The notes beneath the pieces are model-generated. The model worked only from the letters and a program-made list of their open reading frames with translations, did not search any database and had not been told where the DNA came from. Shown here in pieces: positions 11,420-23,911 of a DNA stretch of 64,000 nt. The position numbers and the translations under genes were made by a program. Source of the stretch: Theristus sp. LFF4_11. Taxonomy: Eukaryota; Nematoda; Chromadorea; Monhysterida; Xyalidae. The DNA lies in contig JASANC010003837.1 in NCBI GenBank assembly GCA_030248135.1, positions 95,821 to 159,820 of the forward strand, in the 5' to 3' direction. How positions within the stretch are numbered: the first letter of the stretch is position 1; each line of letters begins with the position of its first letter.

Positions 11420-13801
11420 CAAGTACACAGCATACACTATGCAGTGAGATTTATGCAGTTTAGACGTGTTTTTTTGAGAGGTCATTTTTTGGGTTATACA
11501 AAAAATTCGCGAGAAAAAAGGGTCGACGTCGCACAGCCCCCCTGTGATCTGACCCAGGACAGGCTAGAATTGTCTGGCGTGCACGCCTCTAAAACCAAAA
11601 CACGCACAAGTTCCTTTTTTCCAAATGTCAATTTTCTTTGTTGCGATTAGCATGCCAATCAAAGCAGTTTCAAATCCGTTAGCCCACCCCACCGCCGGTA
11701 CCATGTGGTCTATTGTTCGATATTTCAGTTTATAAAAATGATTTGGCACAATCTCACACGTTTCCACACGTTTGCACTTACATGTAGATATTCATATACA
11801 TGAATTATGTACATGAATTTAAAAAAAAAGCATTCGCGGTCATAAATAAACCAAAATTTCTTTTTAACCGAGTTACATTATAAAAAAACATGTTTTCATT
11901 CAAATTACACAAACTCGATTGGTTGCTGCAAACACCAAGGCTGTTCACCCAATTCTTGGGTAAAATGAAATCACGTTTTTGCTACTTATGCTTCATGTAA
12001 ACACGTTTTGATCACACAAACAAAAAGAGGTGAGTAATGGGTTATAAGGTTACAAGTAAGGTGTTATAAAATCCAACGTGCTATTTTTCGGTATAAATGT
12101 AAACATTGCGGTTAACGATTTTGGTGCATGCGCAAAAGCGCAAATTACAAAAACGGGAATTACATCGGTCACACAGCGACCACAAAAAGAGAAAGTTGAC
12201 ATATCAATTTTGGTTTTCCGAACATGCCTACGTTTTGAAAACATGTACTGTGGATGAATCACACATTTTTTGTGATGGTATTAATAGCTAATCATCTTTC
12301 CATGTCATTTTGTGCAAGAGTCTGAATTTAATTGTTACGAAAATCCTTGTCCCGCACCCGCCTTGCCTGTATTCAGTTCTTATCGTTTTCAAAAGTGCTC
12401 ATTCGTTCGTTGTTCCGTGGCAACATTAAAAACCGATTGTCGCCATTTATCCAGTCGTAATTTATCAATTTAAAAAATGCGGTTAATCAACAAAGCGTCT
12501 TTTCTGAAGCAGTTCGGTTGACTGCCACCACTTTTACGCCAGTTTAATAAAATGGTGCTTTCGTTTATTTTTGTACATTTTGCCAACAAAATACATTTGA
12601 ATTACAATTACAACAAATTTGTTATGCCTTTTTGCACGTTTGCAATATTTCATCGGTCGCTCAGCTATTTCAATCAAGACTAATCAATGGTTGCATGTTG
12701 CGTGCCGATTATGCCGATGAGATGCAGTCGCACTGTTACATGCAGCTAACTGCGCAATAACATTTTTCACCTAAAAACTGTTTGTTCCGGTGTTTCAGTA
12801 AAGTGTAAATTTTGCGTCGTCATTTTGGTCCGATCTTATCTGCAAACCAGCAAAACGCGCAAAGTCAAACTCACCAGTGCGACTGCATCCCGCGTTGGCG
12901 ACACGTTACATAAAACAGAAAATGCACAAAAAACCAATTGATCCCGTATTATTTATGGAGCATTACAAGCGTGAAAACAAACAACATTAGTGCACACCAC
13001 CCACACCACAGCACGGTTGATTGTGTTCGTTCACCAAAGTTGCGTCATCGTAAAAACCGCTGATACACCGTGTATATCTACGTTTCACACCGTAACACTG
13101 TTTAATCGGCGCCTCTTTTTTGTGGTTGTAGTTTGTACGCAACCGCAAAAAATGTGCAAAATAAACACACTGCATGCTGACTCATTGTGTACACTTACCA
13201 AAACGGATAAAAACGATCTACCTCTGTTTTTGCAGTTCTTTGCACGTGCAACACGCACATGCATGTTTTTCTCTTGATTCTGTGGTGTGTAAGAAGGATG
13301 CTCATAAATTTTATTTTTTGTGTCACACAAGCAACAAATCTGTCCCTGGTAATTGAACAACGATAAACTGCTCAGAAAAAGCCTGTCACGACCAGGCTGC
13401 GCACACGAAAAGCTAAGCTAAAATCATTTCTTTTTGAATCCAATTTTCATTCCACTTTGCTCTCCGTTTGCCATTCGTTTTCGTGTTTACGCAAGTTTAT
13501 TTGAAGGCTGCCTTTGTGCGCTTGAATGAAAACGAAAACCGAGCACATTTATTTTCTCACACAACCGGCTGAGTCCAACGTGCCTCTTATTCGCGTTTTA
13601 TGTTCTTCGTTCGGTCACCGCGTTTTTGTTTGGTTTGGTTTGCCTCAGCACCAACGTGCGCAGCTACACATAATTAGATTATATAATATTATTTTGTGGC
13701 TCGTTTATCTTTCAGGGTGGCACATGAAAATACAATAAACAGGCACACGCCACGAGACAAAGCATTGAACTGGTGCTGACACAGCAGGAGCAACAGGAAC
13801 C
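11420..13801. other. AT-rich intergenic stretch
   Basis: About 2.4 kb with scattered short open frames on both strands and no family resemblance or consistent splice-site/phase pattern. Part of the right end may be 5' UTR or promoter of the plus-strand gene starting at 13802. Confidence 0.4.
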
Positions 13802-14561
13802 ATGTGTCGTCTGGAAAGACCAACCGCTCGCAACACCGATGGAAAAAGGGCTCATAATGAAAAGCATCATGAAAACACGGACACGACCGAGTGCTGCGGA
13901 CACAGCGCGTCTGCCACTGAATCACTCGAATCCACTGGTGGCACCGTTCAAAACAAAAACACTGATGACGCGACGCAACTAACTTCGACGACCACGGGAA
14001 ATTATTCGCGCGATACAGATCTACTTGCGGTGTCCTATTTTGACGACAAGATTTCATATTTTCCACGGCAGCAACAGTTCATAGTGATTGAGCTTGCGAG
14101 CGGTTTATCGACGCTGACCGAAGTGATGGACGCCGCAAAACATCAACACCAGCAGACGCTTGTGGACGACCAGTGAGTTTGATGTTTTGAGACGACCACT
14201 ACACCGGGTGTGCTACAAAACCTCCGGACGAAAACATCAGTAATGGTGCACAGTGGGTGAGTCACTTATGTTGGTGCCCCATGTTCCAGGTGGTACGAAA
14301 TCGTCGACGGTGAGACAACGCTGGTGCAACGTTTGAATGAGACACACGCAACATCTCCTCGCCGTGAGAATAAAACAAATGCAACGTAAGTTGAGAATGC
14401 GCTTCCCAAGCAGTCAAGCGTTTCATTTCAGCTTAGTTGCTGTTTGCAGGTTGTCGCCAGCCGGCCAACTTGCAAGCTGCACCATCCGAATGCACTGCAC
14501 AGATCTGATTGATGCCAACCAAGTGCAAGTACATCAACCGAAAGTCAACGTTGATTCGTGA
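13802..14561 (+). CDS. Unrecognised 192-aa protein, three exons
   Basis: Exons 13802-14172, 14290-14385 and 14450-14561 have GTGAGT and GTAAGT donors and CAG acceptors. Both introns fall in phase 2 and the joined length is 579 nt (193 codons with stop), giving a clean frame. I do not recognise the protein. The N-terminal ~70 residues are polar (His/Asn/Thr/Glu-rich) and probably disordered. The middle (about 75-150) looks folded: a strand-rich DLLAVSYFDDKISYFP, then a helix around LSTLTEVMDAA, then DDQWYEIVDGETTLVQRLNE, which crosses the first splice junction. There is no signal peptide, membrane segment or Cys/His motif. An overlapping frame from 13773 is also open for 69 codons but ends without a splice-compatible continuation, so I prefer the 13802 start. 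It is divergently placed from nothing obvious and is followed by NFX1 in convergent orientation. Confidence 0.65.
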
Positions 14562-15138
14562 AGAACAAAGCATCAGTTAAAAACTTTAAAAATCCTTTAA
14601 AATTCAAAAAATCTTCAATTTCTATTTTCACTTGTGTGAGTGTGGTTGACTGTTTTCATTTTCTATGCGTTCTCTGCATTACACTGCAAGACTCATCGAA
14701 TTGTGTGTGATAGCCTTTCTTTATCCCAAAATAAATCCTGAAAACTATAAATTAGTAATCCAATACACGAACCCAAATGTGAAAAACGCCCAGAATTTTG
14801 AACGCCTAATCACTCCGCTGAATCGCTCGAGCTGAGCGACTGGGCAAACAATAAAACGATAAGTTGAAAAATACAAGCGCAAACAAAACTGACACACACC
14901 GGAATTTCAACGGCTGAAACTGTTGCCTGAATATCACGAATCACGGTGTGATCACTGCGCAAAATCACGAACATTCGTTGAACAAATGAACTATCACGTT
15001 TGATTCGGCCGAGTCACAAAGCATTATCGACGTTTGGGAACACTGGTAGCGGACGCCAACGCCACCATTCCAGATGGTTCGCTAAAAGCAAGCAAACCGC
15101 AGTACTTTTGAAAGCACAGCAACACAGTGTGACACTGT
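14562..15138. other. Convergent intergenic region
   Basis: This AT-rich stretch lies between the 3' end of the plus-strand unknown gene and an M1 MITE. AATAAA at 14731-14736 may serve the upstream gene. Nothing else is recognised. Confidence 0.35.
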
Positions 15139-15377
15139 TATTGTGGATTTATTCAAAGGTGTCCGGACTAAAATGACGTCATCTGCTTTAAAAAACGCTC
15201 GTTTGTCAAAGTACAGGCACTAAAATTTTAGTTTGGTGTGACTGATTCGACATTCACCATTTGTTTACGGGAAGAAATCGGCTAAACGGAAAGTCTGGTT
15301 TGCTGTGAACGACAAGCGCATGTTTTGCGGCACTTGACGTCATTTCAGTGGGACACGTTTGAAAAAAACAGGTCATA
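15139..15377. mobile_element. TA-flanked MITE (family M1), copy 2
   Basis: A 239-bp copy with the same ends as copy 1 but no SINE, so it represents the uninterrupted form. It lies 132 bp beyond the stop codon of the NFX1 gene and may sit in or near its 3' UTR. Confidence 0.8.
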
Positions 15378-15509
15378 CCAACCTGCCAGTTTTCAAAACA
15401 GCGGCGCGAGCAGCCATTAATCTGCGATCGTTCAAAGTTGACGAAAGCAGCGGACTAGGCAGCCGACTACGACCCCTGAGCATTTTTTCAGAACGGTGCG
15501 TGTCAGTTT

Positions 15510-18500
15510 TCAACTTTGATCAGCCAAAACACCAGAGTACCGTATGGCGGTGGCGAGCACGCTGCGCGCAGGCTCCGAGTCATACGAAATGGTCTCAATC
15601 TGGTAGTAGGAGGCATACTCGTGCACCACACGACGACGCTCACGATCCATGACGTGGAAGTTGTGACTGCGCCGGCTTTGCCCACTCTGCTGAACAAATA
15701 CGCACATGCGACAACACTAGTAAGTTGCTACTGTCAGTTTTAGGTTCTGCGACTCAGTGCGTTTGCAGACGTAGCAAAGAAACTAGTTTCAATCCTTATG
15801 TGCCATGTGGCTATTCAAAATAACATAAGTAACCCGGCCTTATGGGACTCTGATCACTTTACCAATTTTAAATTCAAAAATTCAAAAAAGAAAAATGTAA
15901 CTTGAACGACCCGCGTTTGAACCTGATCAGGGTCACCACCAGCTAATCAGCTGCCCTAAAATTTCCAGTCCGACCATATATTGTGCGACCCTCGTTTGAT
16001 CAGTTATGCTATGCGTTTACCACAGTGTGTTTTCTTTGTCACACGGTTAGGTGCCATGTTCATGTGGACCCCTATTGCAACCGTGGTGCCTCGGTGACCG
16101 ACCGTGTGCACATCGTGCACCAGCTGTGCAAACTGTTTCTCGAGTTGCAGCACAAACGACGGCGCCAGTCGCAGCTGTGCCTTCAAGTACTCGGTGTAGC
16201 AGGCCTCCGGCTGCGGCCCGCTGTTGCCAATGGTCGCGCCAGAGGACGCCCGATTGCTGAGGTCGATCTGCAGCGCCTGTGCGAGCGTTTCATTGCGCGT
16301 CTGTCGTGCGCACTCGTCGTCGCACACCAAGCTGCGCAGAACAAGATGTTGATGAGCACTTGAATGCTGACGAAAGCGCCACACACATCACCGTGGTTGT
16401 ATGTGGGTCAGGCTGGTACTACTAACTGACCATCAACATGGTAAGGGCCAAAGTTTCCGGCTTAATTTTTTTGTGATTTTACCAAACTTTTTGCTACTGA
16501 AGATCCAATTTTTACAACCTATTTTTGGTGTTATATATGAGCGGAAAATATATAAAATTTATTAGTTGTTGCTTCCGTTGTTATTTTTTACGCTGGGCCT
16601 TGGTCTCATCATAAAATTCAAAAGTTTGTTTCAGTGTGAACTCTGAAGATAATGGGCCGAAAAAAGATAAAATCATTCTGCAACATTTTCGTTTGCATCT
16701 GCCAATCTTGATTCTGAAACATCGCTAATTTTCAGCAACAATTCACTCTGCACCATTTGTTTTATGGAGAATGCTCATTTGGCGATTTTATGGTCGTCGG
16801 AAAAATTGGAAAAATTTCCGGAAATTTTTCACGAAGTTATTTATATTTTGCGAAAAATTCCATCTCTACGGCTAACTGAAATGCAGCTAATCAAGCAGAC
16901 ACATTGACCAGTGAGCGAATGTTTCGCGTACCATTTGTACTTGTGAACAGTTTCGCCTGGCTGCAAGACCGCCAGGGCGCCTGTGGCCGTCACGGATGCC
17001 TGCGTGCTCTGCTGCTGCATGGCGGCTGCAGCACGTGACCAGTTGGCTTCCACCTGAGCGCACGGCATGCGATCAACGAGACGACCACATTTGCACGACA
17101 CTTGCACCTGTGAACATACGTCATTGGCACCAGTTACACAGCAGTGGTAGTAGTTGCGTGCGTCTACCAGCTGGCACACCAACCACCACAAGCCCCGCCC
17201 CCACCCCGACGCACCAGTGTTTTGCACGGCTGTTGTGCACAGGGCGTCTGTTGCGGGTCGTGGCACGCCTGTGCACAAGGGTGCTCACAGTTGACACGGC
17301 GTTCAGTGCACGGCTGTCGACAGAGGGCGCTGCACTCGTCCTCATGGCACACACGCGTGCACCGGTGACGCCCGCACGGCAATGCACGACCGCAACGCTT
17401 GCCACACGACACTGTGCCGATGTGGCACGGGATGTTCGCACGCAGCTGAAAATGCCGTTGAACTGCGCAGCAATCTGTATCTGATGCTGTTTGGCTGAAT
17501 CGAACGTGGCAGCGCCAATCAGCGAGCACAATTCAAAAGCAGTGAATCACCGGATGGGCCATATATCAAATGAATGTGGCAGAGCTCAATAGAGGAGTGC
17601 GCGCACGCAGGCACACACCTCGTGCCGTCCATGGCACCATTTTCGCGTGAGGAACGTGCACGGCGGACAGTGCGCTTCAGCGTGGCACGTGTGCTGCACC
17701 GGGTGCTGGCACGCGTGCGCACGACGGCACGGCTGCTCGCACGGCGGCAAACGGGCGCCACACGCCACCGGCGGGTGCAGCACCGTGCTGCCGCACAGAC
17801 AGTGCAGCTCGTCAAACGCTGCAATGAACGCACACGCAACACTGATGGCACAGTGGGGCTGTGAAGCACACGCAATCAACGGCTGACTGCTCGCTTTGCA
17901 AACGCGCTCACTGATTGGTTGATGTTGGTGCTACAGCTGGATGCAGCCAATCAATGTGCAACATACGAATGCCACAACGCACAGCACAAATCGCATACGT
18001 TTTACAGCTGCAACTAAATCATGAATGAGTGAATCACAATAGCACTGACAAGCTTGCAAGCACGGCGGGCAACGGCCGGTGTGACAGAGACGGTCGCACG
18101 TGTGCTTGGCGCAGCTGAGCTTTTTGGCACAGATCTGCATGCACAAATGCTCCGCGTCGACGCAGCACGTCTGTGTGCACCGGTGCTGCTTGCACGATTT
18201 GATGCGCTTGCATTTCCGTTCGCACAGGATTTCCGTTCCTTCTGCTGAAAAAATAGACGCTAAAACTGATTTTTCTCAAAGCAGGGTTTCGCATGATTTT
18301 TTTCGAACGTTCGATACGGTATGGCCGATTAAACATGGCAGCTTTTTTCAGGGTTTAAGGAGCGCGCGAATTTTGAATGGCAGAAAAAAGACGTTCAAAA
18401 ACCAAATTATGTGCCAAATTTGACGCGGTCTTTCAAACTAACAGATTATCCGCACTATTCTGTTCATTCTTTTTCCGTTGCACACATGATTTGAAATTAT

Positions 18501-21430
18501 GTTTGCATTTTTGAAAAATACAGCTCCTAGTCTGCGACTGATCCCGCCTTGATGGATTGCCTCATTTATTCGGCCATACTGTACTTGTTTTCAGGTTATT
18601 TTGAATGGATCAACCAACCTGACTGACTTTGAAAAAGGGATGTAACCGTGTTTTACTTAAAGTATCCTTTGAATATCAGGTGACACTGACGGACGATTCG
18701 AAATGACATGAAAAAGTCAGTTCTGGAACCGGAAAGGGTGTGACCTTGAATTTTTTTGAGTTCGGTGCACGCAATCGGCTGTGTCGACGCGGCACACCGG
18801 CACGGCACGTACGTTGAGCGATCACACGGTGGACACGGCCCAAGGTGACAGTCCGCTTTGCACGTGTGACGTTGGTCTGCAGACAGGAATGTGTGACATG
18901 CGTGCGTTGTCAGAAACAGTGCCCGGCCTCAATGATGTGCACTCGGTAAAAAATAATCATAGATAAACAAATTTCAAAACCATCGGCGATACAAAACGCC
19001 GCGTTTCGGCGAACCTTCTGGGCCGCATGTCAATGGTTTAGCACAAGTGAGTCCGCAGGTTGGCACCTCATCGGCGCACGACTGCCGTGGCGTCTTTATC
19101 AAATCAGTCAGTCGCGTTTTGCCACACGGGCAGTGCGTCAGAACCTGAAGTGCACAAGTTTTCACCCAAATCGATGGACACAATAAGGAGAAACTTGGCA
19201 AATAGCAAATGGCAACGGACGGATGGATGCCGCGGACAGGCGCCGCAGTGTCCCCGATGGCAGTTTCGTTCACATGCGTGCTCGGCGCACGCGTACATGC
19301 CCGTGCACTGCTGTTCACACGAGAAGCCAGCGCTCGCTGTCTGCTTGCAGCGCACTTCGCGTGCTTTCTTGCCGCAGAAGCAATCTGACATAAACATCGG
19401 CAAACGGTGAAAGTGACGAGTTCCAACATGAAAGACAACACTTGCCTTCAGCATTCATAACGGCACAGTCAGAGCATGGCCCCGAATGACACACTTTAGC
19501 ACAGTGATGTTTACCACAGCTCAGTAAACGCCCGCATGTTTTGCCACACTGTGAAAAGGTAAATTTTTAATCACAATTTGAATAATAAAAAAACTTAACT
19601 CCAAATCGAGCAACTCACATCAAACGTCTCAGCGCTTCCGCAGCGCACAGTCTTGGATTCTTTGCGGCACTGACAAAAAATTTCGATGTTTCTTGGGCAG
19701 TCAGGACAAGGACCTACATGGGGATGAAAAAAAGGTTGACAAGAACAAGGGTAGAATACGAGCAAGGAACACTGCACAAATACTCATGAACATTGAAGCG
19801 CGGTTGCAACCTGGATGACATCGCACGGTGCACGGGTGCGGACAGCCGAGGCCCCGCTGCTTGGCGCAGCTCTCAGTGCAGCAATGCGGCGTGCACTCGC
19901 CCGCACGCGAACGCGGCTGCACTCTCTTGCCACAGAAACAACGACACTCAAACGGTGCCTGCAGGCTGATGTTTTGACAGCCGGGACATCGCCAGCCTGC
20001 AAGTAACTATTCTGCACTGCAGAGCAGCGTTCACATCGATGTTCAACGCAAAACTACATGCACAACAGAACATAGGCATTTGAAGTTTGCGCGCTCGAAA
20101 ACTTGGTTTGGCACGCAGCTTTGAAACTCAGTTTACTTGTACCAGTGCGCCGGCCCGGAGAGCAAATGCGTTGGTGATGGGTGGGTTATACGACCAAAAA
20201 ACGTTATACGGCAGCAAGCATTCCGCTTCACCAACCTCCCTCATTCTCTTCCATTGATTTGTTGACCCATTTCGTGATGCAGCTCAGTTCGACCCGTTTG
20301 TGAAAGTGAAATATTTGAAAGCATTTCTCGCACGACCAAATCCAATGAAATCGCATGATCGGCTGGAAGCAGATCATGCACTCGTACACTTCTTGCTCGA
20401 GCTCTTCGATAAGACGCTCTGAAATGCATACAAACACAAACGGTTTCCTGTTTGTCTGATAAGCGAGTATTTTGGTAGACCTTGATGATGCAGCTTTTAT
20501 GTCGTTTCAAAATGAAACAAACCTCGTAAGCTCTCGTGGTCGCTGGTTTTGTCGATCACGGTTAGCGGACGGTTGTTGCGACTGCGTCTGTGGTGGGCAG
20601 TTGGATCGACGGGCACACTTGAGGCACACGCAATGCCCGCGTCGCCTCGGTAATCATCCGCTGAAATACAGCAACGCTCAAGCAAACATGCACGCTTACG
20701 TTCGCGTGCGTATTCTGCTACAGAATGATTTTGCACAAAGTGCATCATAATTTTTTTCCGATTATAGGCCACGTTTTTCTTCGACTGCACTGTGTTCTCG
20801 GCATTCACAACACAAGCAACATAGACACATTTACATTGCGCGTTGCTGCGTGCTGGTGTGTTTGTTTGTGAATTGTGACTGCCTGTCACACGCGTTGAAT
20901 AAATTCTAATTTGTTGAACACGCATTCATGTAGACGGTGTCTTGAGTGACGTAAATGAACTCACCCGTTTCGAAGCGGTCAGTGGGGGGCAATGGAGCGG
21001 TTGGCACAAAGGGCAGAGCGTTTGGATTCAAGGGCGCGTGCAGCACGTTCTCGACGAGCGCAATGTGCTGCGCCTGCTCGGCTTGCACTTGGGCAACCTG
21101 CGACAGCAGCCAATCCGGCGGCGCACCGTAGTCCACCGCAAAATCAGCTTCCATCAATCTATCTGCAAAACGGCAAACTTATTCATATGACACTACTTTT
21201 TGAAAAACCATTTTTTAAACGTCAAATCAACCGTGGTTTGCAGACGTTGCAGCGCCAACGGCGTCACTGTTGTTGTGATGGCGATGATGTTGCGGCAGCG
21301 CCCCATTGTTGTTGCGGAATGCCTCACTGTCACGCAAGTTTGTGGTAGTCAAGAAACTCAAGTTTTCAGTGTCGATGGGCTTCCACACTTTTGATTGTTT
21401 GTTGCGAGTTTTCTTTCGGTTTTCGGACAT
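15510..21430 (-). CDS. nfx1: NFX1 / shuttle craft-type zinc-finger transcription regulator, 16 exons
   Basis: Exons: 21430-21232, 21162-20965, 20660-20523, 20418-20236, 19996-19811, 19713-19619, 19548-19428, 19384-19221, 19144-19015, 18876-18745, 18244-18050, 17818-17619, 17445-17215, 17107-16932, 16331-16082, 15689-15510. They sum to 2,778 nt (925 aa) with all phases matched. The start ATG gives [14 protein letters not shown], a basic N-terminus. Exon 4 is the RING finger ([23 protein letters not shown]). Exons 5-13 carry the Cys/His NF-X1 fingers, for example [17 protein letters not shown] in exon 12. Exon 15 holds the VCDDECARQ segment and exon 16 the R3H domain ([23 protein letters not shown]). 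NFX1 proteins are nuclear or RNP-associated and repress or stabilise target transcripts; the RING is a candidate E3 ligase. The RING has about five extra residues (HKRVE) between the central FH and the following Cys relative to the usual FHLNC spacing. An M2 MITE sits in intron 10. Confidence 0.95.
18313..18590. mobile_element. MITE family M2, copy 2, inside NFX1 intron 10
   Basis: Ends TACGGTATGGCCGATTAAAC and (reverse) GTACAGTATGGCCGAATAAA. The interior is the inverted equivalent of the copy at 11155-11419. It lies wholly within the 500-nt intron between exons 18876-18745 and 18244-18050, leaving about 150 nt and 70 nt of intron on its two sides. Confidence 0.75.
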
Positions 21431-21574
21431 CGCACGGACGGGCAGTCGGAAACGGCACACGACGACGGCTGTCGTACTGTTGTCACGTGCGGCAACTGCA
21501 GCAGCAGTAACTGAAAATCTCACAGACGAACGAAGCGGATCGAATCGAGCAAGCAAGCAACGGAAGCAGTACCG

Positions 21575-21991
21575 TGGGCGGGGGGGGGGGGGGGGGGGGG
21601 GGGGGTACACCCCCCCAGAGCACCAGAGACCGTCGGGTGGGGGGGGGGGTGGGGGGGGGCACCGGGCCACCCCCCCCCGGAAACCGGGCACCCCCCCAAT
21701 CGGACCCCCCTCGAAAATTTGGCCGACACCCCCCCCCCACACCCCCCATGAAATTTTGTCTGGCGGAGACCCCCCCCATAGTTGTTCCAGAGCCGAGGGG
21801 TTGGGGGGGGCCGATATAGATAGCTGGAGCAAATTTTCTAGATAGATAGATAGCTGGAAAATTTTGGGGGGGGCCGCGGGGGGGGCAACGTGACTTTGGG
21901 GGGGCCGGTCAAAATTTTGAAATTTGATAGATAGATTAGATAGCTAAAACGCTAAAAAGCTATGAAACAGCAAAATAATTTTTTGGGGGGG
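21575..21991. repeat. G/C homopolymer block with GATA-type repeats
   Basis: Long runs of G (up to about 27) and C alternate with AAAATTT and TAGATAGATAG units. Parts (GTTGTTCCAGAGCCGAGGGG, GATAGCTGGA, AAAATTTTGAAATTTGATAG) recur at 58.98-59.74 kb. It starts about 140 bp upstream of the NFX1 start codon. G-runs of this length can form quadruplexes; the exact length may be unreliable in assembly. Confidence 0.75.
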
Positions 21992-21999
21992 GGCCGGCC

Positions 22000-22730
22000 T
22001 AGGGTTGTTAAAAAAACAAAAATCGTCATTTTTGTTTTTTTTAAAAAAAAATAATTTAAAAAAAAAAAAATTTCAAAAATCAAAGTTGTGCTAAATCAAT
22101 CAGGGAGTCCGAAGAACCACATATGATATGCAAGCGCCTCCCGAATGACTCCCATATGACGGAACTTTGCAGATTTTGTTTTGGTGACCTCAATTACCCC
22201 TTTTCCAAACCGTCACCATGCCTCTTCTTGTGTTTTGACCTCCAAAACGTCACTAATTGTCCCCAGCTAAACTAATGCTGAAGTGAAGACAAACATACCG
22301 CCTTGAAATTCGATCAATTCTTCTGATGGTGTTGCGACGACACGACACGAAGCAGCAAGCAACCAGACAACGTAGCGCTGGCAAACGGAGCAGCGAGCAC
22401 AATCGGACGCTCTGCGAGGCGAATCGTCACCTTATCTGCATCGGAAATGGTAGGCCAAGCTTTGGGACGCTCAAAAACTTCATCGCAGATGTTGTCGTAG
22501 CCTAAAATCAGTCGGTAAAACGGCCCAAAATCGACTGCTAAAGGTTTTACGAGGTATAATCAAAGAAAATTTTTGTTGAACTTTCGAAAAAATTTGCCAA
22601 AATTGAGGTTTTCAGAGCATATTAGAGGAAAATTTTTCGAATTTAAAAAAAAAAAAAAATCGGCATTTTTGTTTTTTTTTAATCACTTTTTTTTAAAAAA
22701 AAAAATTTTCATTTTTGTTTAACAACCCTA
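22000..22730. mobile_element. hAT-type MITE (TAGGGTTGTTAAA ends)
   Basis: Inverted ends TAGGGTTGTTAAA / TTTAACAACCCTA flank 731 bp with an exact 8-bp duplication GGCCGGCC (21992-21999 and 22731-22738). No transposase. The interior (AGGGAGTCCGAAGAACCACA core) matches the full element at 60548-61517 and fragments at 9708-10080 and 23912-24240. Confidence 0.9.
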
Positions 22731-22804
22731 GGCCGGCCCCCCCCGGCCCCAGGCCCCCCCCTAGACTAGAACAACTATGCCCCCCCCCCCCCAAAATTTT
22801 CTGC

Positions 22805-23330
22805 ACACCCTAAATTTTTTTCGAAAATCATGATTTTTTGTCTATAAAGTCTATAATATAAGCTGAATATATGATAACTTGACCATCTTCATTGTAATTT
22901 CAAAGATTTTGCAGCTAAATTTAGCGTTTTTCCTTTAAAATTTGAGCGAAAAAATTTCATGGGGGGGTGGGGGGCAGTACCGAAGGCGAAAGCAAATTTT
23001 CGAGGGGGGGGGTGTCGTCACGTGGGGGGGGTGCCGAAAATTTTTCAGTGGGGGGTGTCAGTCATGGTACAGTGACAACCCCCCCCCCAGGCGTGGGCCA
23101 TGGGGGGGTGCACTATTGTAGAAATTTTTCTGGGGGGGGTGCACACCCCCCACCCCACCCATGAGATTTTTTGGCTTAAATTTTGAAGGAAAAACGCTAA
23201 ATTTTGCTGCAAAATCTTTGAAATTACAATGAAGAATGTCAAGTTATCATATATTTAGCTTATATTATGGACTTTAAAGACAAAAAATCATGATTTTTGA
23301 GCAAAAATTCATGATTTTTGGGTGGTCCGA
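22805..23330. repeat. Foldback (inverted) repeat with G/C-run centre
   Basis: An arm at about 22805-22965 (ATCATGATTTTTTGTC ... GCTAAATTTAGCGTTTTTCC) is repeated inverted at about 23165-23330 (GGAAAAACGCTAAATTTTGC ... GACAAAAAATCATGATTTTT). The ~200-bp spacer is made mostly of G and C runs. A related single arm occurs near 40430-40545. Confidence 0.75.
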
Positions 23331-23730
23331 GAAATTTTTTGGGGGGTGTCACTGTTACTTAGGTCCATCTAGGGGGGGTGGGGGGGGTGTCCAGCAAATT
23401 TCGAGGGGGGGTGTGTGGATGGTCCAGTGTCAGGTTTTGGGGGGTGGGTGTCGCGTGACCCCCCCCCCCCCCCCCCCACCCCCCCCGCGGAGGTCTCGGG
23501 TGCTCTGGGGGGGTGTACCCCCCCCCCCCCCCCCCCGTCTTCGGTACTGGGGGGGGGGGGTGGACCCCCCCCCCCCCACATAAAATTTTTAAAAATGCAC
23601 CCCCCATGGGACCCCCCTGGGGGGGGGGTCCCACGTTACCATAGGTTGGTCCCCCCCTCACTTTTTGGTCGGCACCCCCCCCCCCCCACGGCACCATACC
23701 CCCCCCTTCGAAAATTTGTTTGGGCCCACG
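23331..23730. repeat. G/C homopolymer block
   Basis: Alternating G8-12 and C8-19 runs with short AT linkers (AAAATTTTTAAAAATGC). Frames across it read as Pro/Gly polymers and are not genes. It shares CAGAGCACC / GGTGCTCTGGGGGGGTG units with 21.6 kb, so these blocks appear to be copies of one repeat. Confidence 0.7.
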
Positions 23731-23911
23731 GTACTGAACGGAACGGAACAAGCAAAAGATTCAGAATTTTCAAACTTTTGAAAAGACGATTTAGCGATGA
23801 AGCACTCAACGGTCAATACTTTTTAGACACCTTACACAAAAACAACGCCAGATTTTTAAAAATTGATTGCATTGCACCACTGTCTGCAACATTTCCAATC
23901 GCAAAGATTTG

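Noticed and set aside
21431..21832. Upstream extension of the NFX1 first exon frame
   Set aside because: It runs into the G/C homopolymer block; the ATG at 21430 gives a sensible basic N-terminus.
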